Positions 1 to 6,133 of a stretch of DNA of 10,161 nucleotides are shown here, piece after piece; positions within the stretch are counted from its first letter, which is position 1; each line of letters begins with the position of its first letter. Both the position numbers and the translations under genes were made by a program. Source of the stretch: RUG11551 sp045586185 (GTDB taxonomy: Bacteria > Planctomycetota > Planctomycetia > Pirellulales > Thermoguttaceae); assembly GCA_045586185.1 (NCBI GenBank), contig JAZMZV010000259.1:1-10161 (forward strand), in the 5' to 3' direction. The notes beneath the pieces were generated by a model that made no database searches, was not told the origin of the DNA, and saw nothing but the letters and a program-made list of their open reading frames with translations.

Positions 1-1218
1 TCCACGCACGCGTAGAGCGTGCGACCGGAACAGGTTGCCAAATTTCGGGCGGTAATCAATGTTTCAATCCACGCACGCGTAGAGCGTGCGACCTTTTGAT
101 GATCAGCCCAAGAAGGATTATAATAGGTTTCAATCCACGCACGCGTAGAGCGTGCGACGAACGATATGAACGTGAACGAGAGAGAGAAATAGTTTCAATC
201 CACGCACGCGTAGAGCGTGCGACATTAAAACCTCTTGAAACACAATTGGAAGCTTATTGGTTTCAATCCACGCACGCGTAGAGCGTGCGACGTTGTCAAG
301 CGGTCAATTAACGCCAGGGCGACAGTTTCAATCCACGCACGCGTAGAGCGTGCGACCAGAAGGAATACTCCACTTGGTCTTGCTTACTAGAGGTTTCAAT
401 CCACGCACGCGTAGAGCGTGCGACGGCCGGGGATTATCATGTTCCCGGAGTACATGAGTTTCAATCCACGCACGCGTAGAGCGTGCGACTCGCTGACCCG
501 GTATTATTGGCGGATATTGTCTGTTTCAATCCACGCACGCGTAGAGCGTGCGACAAATTCCCATGGGTACATCTACCATAACAACGACGTTTCAATCCAC
601 GCACGCGTAGAGCGTGCGACAAAAACGATAACGCGGATAGATGAAAAGTTAATAAGTTTCAATCCACGCACGCGTAGAGCGTGCGACAATGAACGAGCCG
701 GTATAAGGCTATGGAATATTATCGTTTCAATCCACGCACGCGTAGAGCGTGCGACTTATCCTAATTGATAGGTTGGAGGAATTGAACCGGTTTCAATCCA
801 CGCACGCGTAGAGCGTGCGACGCCCGGCGCCAAGGCAGGTAAGGGCGGGTTTTTAGTTTCAATCCACGCACGCGTAGAGCGTGCGACCCGCGCACCAACA
901 GTCTGAACTTTTCGCCGTCTGGTTTCAATCCACGCACGCGTAGAGCGTGCGACTTCCGGTCGAAGTTTGGCGCGAAGACGGCACAAGTTTCAATCCACGC
1001 ACGCGTAGAGCGTGCGACCGCTCAAAGAGCAATTAGCCGAGTGGGGAGGATTGTTTCAATCCACGCACGCGTAGAGCGTGCGACATGGCTATTACGGCTA
1101 CGGTTACGGCTCATAGGAGGTTTCAATCCACGCACGCGTAGAGCGTGCGACCGGCTATTAACCGGGCTATTATTCGCGCTGGCGTTGTTTCAATCCACGC
1201 ACGCGTAGAGCGTGCGAC
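1..1218 (-). CRISPR. Type I-C CRISPR array, 19 repeats (first cut by the window edge), 18 spacers
   Basis: A 32-base repeat occurs 19 times. The copy at 1-25 lacks its first 7 bases because the window starts there, so the array continues to the left. Full copies start at 61, 127, 192, 260, 325, 393, 458, 523, 589, 656, 724, 790, 856, 922, 987, 1053, 1120 and 1187. All copies read identical by eye. Spacers are 33-36 bases long and all different. On the minus strand the repeat begins GTCGCACGC and ends GCGTGGATTGAAAC. The arms CGCACGC and GCGTGCG form a perfect 7-bp stem around a TCTAC loop and leave an 11-base tail, TGGATTGAAAC. This matches known type I-C repeats, whose crRNA carries an 11-base 5' handle after Cas5 cleavage. 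Transcription is inferred to run on the minus strand, away from cas2, so the copy at 1187-1218 is leader-proximal and its neighbouring spacer the newest. Confidence 0.98.
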
Positions 1219-1464
1219 TCTTATTTCGTTATACACTGCTATATAAAGCTATTATCTAGCTGTTTCGCGAACAGTATCCGCAAAATGGCGAATTTGCGTA
1301 ACAAAAGTTACGTCAGAAAGATAATCCTTTATACTGCAAGGAGTAACGAACTCCGCGAACCTACGGGTCTTTTATGAGAGCCGGACGTTCGCGGCGTAAA
1401 ATAAGGGACTTCAAACAACTCAATATGAATCGTTAGAAATCCCTTTTATTATAACCAAAAATTG
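1219..1464 (-). promoter_or_regulatory. CRISPR leader region
   Basis: This non-coding stretch lies between the cas2 stop codon and the first repeat, where a type I-C leader is expected. It should hold the pre-crRNA promoter and the signals for spacer insertion. No strong sigma70 promoter stands out. On the minus strand the A/T-rich boxes GATAAT (1251-1256) and TATAAC (1228-1233) are 17 bases apart and would place a start close to the first repeat, but GATAAT is a poor -35. The region is rich in inverted repeats: CTGTT/AACAG (1260-1274), CGTAAC/GTTACG around AAAA (1297-1312), GGAGT/ACTCC (1340-1354), and an 8-bp pair at 1353-1360 and 1387-1394. No CRISPR repeat copy or convincing reading frame is seen inside it. 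Confidence 0.75.
1353..1394 (-). promoter_or_regulatory. Inverted repeat in the leader (8-bp perfect arms)
   Basis: CCGCGAAC at 1353-1360 is the exact reverse complement of GTTCGCGG at 1387-1394, with 26 bases between. On the minus strand it lies downstream of cas2 and is not followed by a run of T, so it does not look like an intrinsic terminator. A second pair, GGAGT/ACTCC at 1340-1354, abuts it and shares its edge bases. The function is not known. A leader recognition site for spacer integration or an RNA structure in a read-through transcript are both possible. Confidence 0.55.
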
Positions 1465-1755
1465 TCAAATGATAAGGGGTCCTTCGGGATTATAAGTAGC
1501 TTTTGCGCCAAAATGTTCTACCCGATTTTCCCAGTTTTTACCAAGGAAATAGTATCGAAGACTGTCGGTCTTCGGGTCGGCGGTCTTTTCCAGTTCAGCT
1601 TTGATCTTGACCCACAATGCGGGTTCGACGAGACATTCAAACACCGAATTCTGGACGCGCTGTCCATAATTGACGCATATTTTAGCAACTTGCCGCAGGC
1701 GTTTTCTGCCTTCGGCAGTCTCGACGTTGACGTCGTAGGTAACCAGAACCATCAT
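1465..1755 (-). CDS. cas2: Cas2, spacer-acquisition subunit (type I-C)
   Basis: Cas2 forms the central dimer of the Cas1-Cas2 complex, which inserts new spacers at the leader end of the array. The 96-residue protein begins MMVLVTYDV, the first beta strand of the ferredoxin-like fold, with the conserved aspartate at D8. The family motif GQRVQNSVFE (31-40) follows, and the C-terminus ends EGPLII. The length is normal for the family. A frame extending upstream to 1806 would add 17 hydrophobic, non-conserved residues, so the start at 1755 is preferred; a second ATG follows directly at 1752. No good Shine-Dalgarno precedes either one. Unlike most I-C loci, where cas1 and cas2 almost touch, 190 bases separate cas2 from cas1. 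A TTGACA-17-TATTAT promoter-like sequence overlaps the start codon. The TGA stop lies within a TTGACA sequence at 1463-1468. Confidence 0.95.
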   Translation of the reverse strand: MMVLVTYDVNVETAEGRKRLRQVAKICVNYGQRVQNSVFECLVEPALWVKIKAELEKTADPKTDSLRYYFLGKNWENRVEHFGAKATYNPEGPLII

Positions 1756-1782
1756 AATAAAAAAGTTTAACCAAATTGTCAA
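1754..1782 (-). promoter_or_regulatory. Sigma70-like promoter sequence overlapping the cas2 start
   Basis: On the minus strand a perfect -35 box TTGACA (1777-1782) is followed after exactly 17 bases by TATTAT (1754-1759), five of six matches to the -10 consensus. The last -10 bases overlap the first cas2 ATG (1753-1755), so transcription would start near 1746, inside cas2. It therefore could not drive full-length Cas2. It could transcribe the rest of cas2, the leader and the array, or be a chance match in AT-rich DNA. The match quality is high, but the position is awkward. Confidence 0.35.
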
Positions 1783-1945
1783 GGAGTAACAGGGACGAAT
1801 TGTCATCAGTCGAATTCGTTGACCTAAAAAGTAGTTGTTTTCTGGGAGGACGCTGGGAACGGCTGGGAGGTTTCTGGGAATTGCTGGGATTTACCAGTTG
1901 CAATTCGTCTACGAATATTGATATTCATACGCCAACGCTCCCGCT
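1756..1945. other. cas1-cas2 intergenic region with repeats
   Basis: This 190-base gap lies between the cas1 stop and the cas2 start, and no convincing gene is seen in it. It holds the promoter-like TTGACA/TATTAT pair, an inverted repeat ACGAATT (1795-1801) / AATTCGT (1813-1819), five phased CTGGGA hexamers (1842-1889), a second inverted repeat ATTCGT (1903-1908) / ACGAAT (1911-1916), and an imperfect palindrome GAATAT-TG-ATATTC (1913-1926). ACGAATTG at 1795-1802 and CAATTCGT at 1901-1908 are exact reverse complements and enclose the hexamer array. No direct target-site duplication is visible at the edges. A protein-binding region or the remnant of a small mobile element are both possible. 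Confidence 0.6.
1842..1889. repeat. Five CTGGGA hexamers phased at one DNA turn
   Basis: CTGGGA starts at 1842, 1853, 1863, 1874 and 1884, giving spacings of 11, 10, 11 and 10 bases, a mean of 10.5. Read another way, a 21-base unit of two hexamers occurs twice, followed by a fifth hexamer. The bases between hexamers differ, which argues against a very recent simple duplication. Sites phased to the helical repeat would all face one side of the DNA, as expected for cooperative protein binding. That role is inference. Confidence 0.7.
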
Positions 1946-2977
1946 TTACTTAATAAACACCGGCGGATAGGCGTCCAGATCGCCGCGAATCCAGCGAGCC
2001 ATGAGCTGCGCCTGAACGTGCGGGACAAGTCCGACGGTCATTTTTTCGTTGAGAAACGGGTGAGTAATCTCTTCGTCTTTTCGGCTATGCCAGGCGGTGA
2101 GGACGGTTTTCCTGCCGGAGTCGGAGAGGAGAACAGACCCGTTCTCCTGAAATTTGAAGTCCGAGGCGCCCAGCTGCTGGCGGTTTATGAGCGACAGCGT
2201 CAGCCGGTCGGCGAGCCACGGTCGAAACTCTTCCATCATATCCAGAGCCAGCGAGGGGCGTCCGGGGCGGTCGGCGTGGAGGAATCCCATTTGCGGATCC
2301 AGCCCAACGGCTTCGCAGGCGGACGTCAGGTCGTGCGCCAGGAGCGTATAGACAAACGACAACAGCGCGTTAACCCTGTCCAGCGGCGGGCGGCGGGAGC
2401 GTTCATGAAAGAAGAAGTTCTTTTTATCGACCAGAATCAAATGGTCGTAAACGGCAAAGGCGACTTTAGCGGCGTCGCCTTCAACTCCGCGAACCTGGTC
2501 GAGAGGCATGTCGCACCGCAGCGTCTGGAGAGAGCGCATCATCAAATCGGACGCCTGACGAATCGCGTCGACGTCGATTTTATCGCCATGATCGCGAACG
2601 GCGCGCTGGAGCATGGATCGGGTATTGGCGATTTTCGCGCTGACAATAATCCGGGCGGCTTGTGACATCGTTTCCGGATTGCGGGTCTTTTCGTGCTGAG
2701 CGCGGCGAAGAAGAACGCTTCCGGACTGCGGACCGACCGTTCGGGCAAAGAGTTTGCCGGATTCGCTGAGGAAGGAAACCGGGACGTTGTGTTCTCCGCA
2801 CAGTCCGAGACAATGGGGAGTCCACATCACGTTTCCAAAACAGACGACGCTGGCAATCGTGTGAATCGGAATTCGCATTTTTGGCACGCTATCGACGGAG
2901 ATAACCATATTTTCGCCGTCCCGGTTGACGTACGCGCCTTGAGTCGTTATGTACAGGGTGTTTCCGTGACGTTTCAT
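1946..2977 (-). CDS. cas1: Cas1, spacer integrase (type I-C)
   Basis: Cas1 is the metal-dependent integrase that joins new spacers to the leader-end repeat, working with Cas2 and here probably Cas4. The 343-residue protein starts MKRHGNTLYITTQGAY, the typical I-C N-terminus, and its length is normal. An open frame continues upstream to 3022, but those 15 residues are not typical, and the chosen ATG has AAGGA nine bases before it. The expected metal ligands are visible: E166 (RGVEGDAA), H234 (GFLHADRPGRPSLALD) and D246, with E249 in the following MMEEFRP. The start overlaps the cas4 stop as ATGA, which suggests translational coupling to cas4. The gene is GC-rich (53% and 65% in two sampled 60-base lines), unlike cas3 and cas8c. 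Confidence 0.97.
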   Translation of the reverse strand: MKRHGNTLYITTQGAYVNRDGENMVISVDSVPKMRIPIHTIASVVCFGNVMWTPHCLGLCGEHNVPVSFLSESGKLFARTVGPQSGSVLLRRAQHEKTRNPETMSQAARIIVSAKIANTRSMLQRAVRDHGDKIDVDAIRQASDLMMRSLQTLRCDMPLDQVRGVEGDAAKVAFAVYDHLILVDKKNFFFHERSRRPPLDRVNALLSFVYTLLAHDLTSACEAVGLDPQMGFLHADRPGRPSLALDMMEEFRPWLADRLTLSLINRQQLGASDFKFQENGSVLLSDSGRKTVLTAWHSRKDEEITHPFLNEKMTVGLVPHVQAQLMARWIRGDLDAYPPVFIK

Positions 2978-3684
2978 GAGATTCTTTCCTTGAGATTCTT
3001 TTCGACCATGGAATCGACCCATTGCTGAACGTTCCCGCCGGCGGAGGGCAGACAGACGTCAACCATGGAACAGTTTTGACATCGCTTTTGCAGAACCGGC
3101 GGCGGAATGACGCCGGACGAAATGAGCTGATGAAACTGCAGCGCCAGCGATTCCGTTTCGCGCCGCAGCTCCGGCGTCAGTTCGACGACGACCCGCTGTC
3201 GGCTTTGACCGTAAAACAGCGCGCCGGAGGTCAGATGGACGTTAAACGCCTCTTCCAGACAGATCGCCTGAGCGCACAGCTGGACGGCGTCACAGTTGTC
3301 CGGCTTGGGCTTTCCGCGTTTGTATTCGACAGGATAGGGAACCCACAGCCCGCTTCGTTTCGGGAGTTTGACGCCCTGACAGGCAGACGGCGCAGCGTTA
3401 CAATTATCGGACGGCGCCGGGCTGACTTTGTGGAATTCGACCACGTCGGCGATTCCGGTAATCCCCAATCGGGCGGACTTCAGCTTCAGCCCGCGGACGA
3501 TGCGGACGTCCGACCGCGACTCCGCACCAGCAGTATGAACGCGCTCGTGCATGACCTCGCCCAACGCCGTCAAAACGTTTTCCGACCACGCCTGCTCCAT
3601 GTGAATCAGCGCGCACTGCCTCGGACAAAAAGCAAGATGCTGCAGTCCGGAAATCATCAGAAATTCGTCTTCGGAGTAGGGCAT
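2974..3684 (-). CDS. cas4: Cas4, RecB-like exonuclease for spacer selection
   Basis: Cas4 trims prespacers and helps select those next to a correct PAM before Cas1-Cas2 integrates them. The 236-residue protein shows the family's parts in order: first iron-sulfur cysteine C20 (AFCPRQC), H50, D80 in GIADVVEF, E120 and K122 in PVEYKRGKPK, a glutamine-containing helix near 135-145, and the C-terminal cysteines C202, C205 and C211 (CQNCSMVDVC). C20 plus these three would hold a 4Fe-4S cluster. Residues 88-110 form a Cys- and Pro-containing loop before the nuclease core resumes. The start follows the cas3 stop by 8 bases with no clear Shine-Dalgarno, so its translation may depend on cas3. The stop overlaps the cas1 start by 4 bases. 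Cas4 next to Cas1 is typical of type I-C. Confidence 0.96.
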   Translation of the reverse strand: MPYSEDEFLMISGLQHLAFCPRQCALIHMEQAWSENVLTALGEVMHERVHTAGAESRSDVRIVRGLKLKSARLGITGIADVVEFHKVSPAPSDNCNAAPSACQGVKLPKRSGLWVPYPVEYKRGKPKPDNCDAVQLCAQAICLEEAFNVHLTSGALFYGQSRQRVVVELTPELRRETESLALQFHQLISSGVIPPPVLQKRCQNCSMVDVCLPSAGGNVQQWVDSMVEKNLKERIS

Positions 3685-3692
3685 GTATCTTT

Positions 3693-6053
3693 TTATATAA
3701 TCATGTACCCGTCTTTATTTGCCTTGATTGCATTCAAAGCGTCTTCTGTCATATATCCCAAAAAATCCGGGTCGTAACCAAGCGTCCATTTTAATAAACC
3801 GGGACGATTCTCAATTTCTTGGACGCCAAACCTTTTGCAATTGTTACTCCAAATCTGGACAGAATTGAGTTGAATTTCCATTGCCGATACGTCATTCGAA
3901 CCGTTTTCCAATTTTTCGATGGTTTTGGGATTGACAATAACGGAATATGTATCACTGGCGGGAATAACCTTGCATAATTTTGCAACTTCGGGATAGTCAG
4001 TATGTTTTTCGGCATCTAACAATTCTTTAATTGCTTTATCAACATTCGTGGAACGAATTTCTCTTTCAAATGCCATCTTCAAAATATCAGTTGTTGAATA
4101 CTGATTATCTTGAAAAACGCCCTCTCTAAGCAAATCGTCCAAGATATTAGACGAGACTTCAAATGCGCGATAATTGTTTTTAATCTGACTATCAAAAAAT
4201 CGAAAACTGTATACTGTACCGGGGTTCAGCAATTCGGCGTTGCGATTGACGCGCCCGGCAATTTGGAACAGACTGGCAGCAGAACAGGATTCGCGATACG
4301 CCGATTGGAACGAAAAATCAACGCCTGCTTCGACACAGCTAGTCGCAACCAGAATCAGACCCGGAATATAATCGGGCGACTGGGGATTTAACGCATTTCG
4401 GATATTCTGAACGATAAATTGTCGGTCATAGGGCGATAAAGCTGTCGATAGGTGCATGACTCTGCGAGCATTGCCTTCTGTTTCCAATAAGCGTTCCTTC
4501 AAACGGGAGGCAAGAAACGCGGCGTTATAAACTGTATTCACAACAACCAGACTGGATTTTATTGGAGGTTGAATAAGTTCGTTGATAAGACCGTCAACGC
4601 TCAAACCTTCTTCAATTTGTTCATAGTCGATTCGTTTATTCTCCTGCTCTTGAATTTTCTGCTGAAGATTCTCTGGAATAATTTCCGGCAGAACAGGGGG
4701 AACATTAGAATCATTCTGAATAAAGGATTCGTTCTCCCAAAATTTGATTAGCGAGCCGGACGCAAAGACAAAATGACAGCGCCAATTCTGCGCCAGTTCC
4801 TTAAGCCATCGCCATTCCAGAGGCCAAATCGTTGTTGGCATGACGTTATGAGCTTCATCAACGAATACCGCGCTGCCGGGCAACGAATGCAGTTTTCTCA
4901 GAGCGGCGGGCATGTTTGAACCGAGCGTTTCAAAAAACTGAACAGCGGTCGTAACAACAATTGGAGAATTCCACAATACAGCAAATTGTTTAGATTTATC
5001 GTCTTTGAAATCTGCCAAATGATGATGTTCCGCAACGACAAATTCATCTTTTTCTTCCTCTTTTTCATCAGGCAAAACAAGAGCTTCACGATAAACTTTA
5101 ACAGATTGCTGAATTATTTGCGTATACGGCAAAATGACAATAATTCTTCGCAGCTTTCGTTTAATTGCAATCTGCAGCAAATGAGCCATAACAGACGTTG
5201 TTTTCCCAACGCCGACAGCGGCAAGACAGGTTTCCATTGATTGATCGCTGATAGGAGCGTCCAAACAGCATTGAAAAACCTCGTCTCGAATCGCCTGACG
5301 CTTCGAACTGCCAGAACCTTTCTTTCCAAGTTTCTTTACATATTTCTGCAAAGCGGCAAGACGTTCTTCCCATCGCGGTTCAACCGACGTGGTCAATAAG
5401 TCTTTGCCACAATAGGCTGCAGCGTCTGAAAAGTCTGCGTCAACAAGACACGACAATCCTAATCGGCGTGATAATCCGGAATCCAAAAACGGGTCAGTTG
5501 CCGAATATTCTGGTTCCTCAATGGTTCCAAGCGCTTCGCGATGGTTGCAAATGTATTCATTCAATTTTTTGTCAACGCGTGATACAATGTCGCAACCATG
5601 ATCAAAATCTTTTGGTTTCGAATAACGAAACGCCTTCATGTTTCTATCAACTTGTTCCTGATAATAAGGTAATCCGGCATGGTGAGAATAGACAATATTC
5701 GCAGATTCCAAAAGTGCAGGGTTTTCAAAAACATTATTCTGTTTTGAGAAAAGATCAGAAACTCGTTGCATAAAATAAGCGCAACCAGCGTCGACATGAG
5801 GAATCGGTAATGACATCCGCGAATTGTTACATTGAAAAACCTTTTGGTTCTGTTCATCCAGTTTACCCAAGTCATGGAACTGAGCAGCATTAAACAGAAT
5901 TGACTTAAACGCCTGTTTTTGCTCGCCAGAATAAGAACAAAATTCCAATATCTGTTCTACGTTTTCACAACAGCGGTTTACAACGCCGGAGATATGGTCA
6001 AAGTACGTCTGAGGTGATTCGCCTCCTGTTCGAGCTAAAAAAGACATTGCCAT
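3693..6053 (-). CDS. cas3: Cas3, HD nuclease and superfamily 2 helicase
   Basis: Cas3 is recruited by target-bound Cascade, then nicks and unwinds DNA and degrades one strand. The 786-residue protein has an N-terminal HD nuclease domain (about 1-230): H20, the HD pair H60-D61 in QFHDLGK, H86, H124-H125 in YSHHAG, and D205/D207 in the DADFSD motif. The helicase core follows: Walker A around K284-T285 (VGVGKTT), DEAH box 399-402 (VDEAHN), motif III as ASGS (431-434) where SAT is common, motif V at 569-581 (VATSCVEAGVDF), and motif VI at 597-604 (QIAGRVNR). An acidic stretch lies at 329-337. The start is the first ATG; a second follows two codons later, and neither has a strong Shine-Dalgarno. 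In type I-C, cas3 is usually the first gene, but here it lies between cas7 and cas4. It is AT-rich (30-35% GC in two sampled lines). Confidence 0.96.
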   Translation of the reverse strand: MAMSFLARTGGESPQTYFDHISGVVNRCCENVEQILEFCSYSGEQKQAFKSILFNAAQFHDLGKLDEQNQKVFQCNNSRMSLPIPHVDAGCAYFMQRVSDLFSKQNNVFENPALLESANIVYSHHAGLPYYQEQVDRNMKAFRYSKPKDFDHGCDIVSRVDKKLNEYICNHREALGTIEEPEYSATDPFLDSGLSRRLGLSCLVDADFSDAAAYCGKDLLTTSVEPRWEERLAALQKYVKKLGKKGSGSSKRQAIRDEVFQCCLDAPISDQSMETCLAAVGVGKTTSVMAHLLQIAIKRKLRRIIVILPYTQIIQQSVKVYREALVLPDEKEEEKDEFVVAEHHHLADFKDDKSKQFAVLWNSPIVVTTAVQFFETLGSNMPAALRKLHSLPGSAVFVDEAHNVMPTTIWPLEWRWLKELAQNWRCHFVFASGSLIKFWENESFIQNDSNVPPVLPEIIPENLQQKIQEQENKRIDYEQIEEGLSVDGLINELIQPPIKSSLVVVNTVYNAAFLASRLKERLLETEGNARRVMHLSTALSPYDRQFIVQNIRNALNPQSPDYIPGLILVATSCVEAGVDFSFQSAYRESCSAASLFQIAGRVNRNAELLNPGTVYSFRFFDSQIKNNYRAFEVSSNILDDLLREGVFQDNQYSTTDILKMAFEREIRSTNVDKAIKELLDAEKHTDYPEVAKLCKVIPASDTYSVIVNPKTIEKLENGSNDVSAMEIQLNSVQIWSNNCKRFGVQEIENRPGLLKWTLGYDPDFLGYMTEDALNAIKANKDGYMII

Positions 6054-6088
6054 GGATTTGTCGTTTATAAAAGCTATTGAAATAATGA

Positions 6089-6119
6089 GGCGTTAAACGC
6101 ATACACGCGTTATAACGCC
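6089..6119 (-). promoter_or_regulatory. Hairpin between cas7 and cas3
   Basis: In the 80-base gap between the cas7 stop and the cas3 start, GGCGTTA (6089-6095) pairs with TAACGCC (6113-6119). AACGC (6096-6100) pairs with GCGTT (6107-6111) around a 6-base loop, leaving only A6112 unpaired. This gives a 12-bp stem in the transcript with one bulge. Downstream on the minus strand comes TCATTATTTC, which is U-rich but not a clean U-run, so a strong intrinsic terminator is unlikely. It could lower cas3 expression, or protect or process the mRNA between the Cascade genes and cas3. Confidence 0.6.
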
Positions 6120-6133
6120 CCTAATATCATATC

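Noticed and set aside
96..986. Open frames within the CRISPR array
   Set aside because: Their translations are repeat-derived peptides such as SIHARVERAT and FNPRTRRACD, produced by the array itself.
1353..1394. Intrinsic terminator after cas2
   Set aside because: The inverted repeat lacks a following T-run on the minus strand, and its 26-base interior is long for a terminator loop.
1462..1770. Plus-strand open frame opposite cas2
   Set aside because: It mirrors the cas2 gene, which has a conserved fold signature on the minus strand.
1776..1970. Plus-strand 64-codon frame through the cas1-cas2 gap
   Set aside because: It starts with TTG, has no ribosome binding site, runs through the CTGGGA repeats and ends inside cas1. 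It is better explained by non-coding repeats.
2018..2665. Long plus-strand open frame (215 codons) opposite cas1
   Set aside because: It lies entirely within cas1 on the other strand, in GC-rich DNA that favours antisense open frames, and its translation shows no recognisable motif.
3022..3777. Long plus-strand open frame (251 codons) opposite cas4
   Set aside because: It is antisense to cas4 and the end of cas3, whose catalytic motifs are clear. The translation is Arg/Gln-rich and resembles no family known to me.
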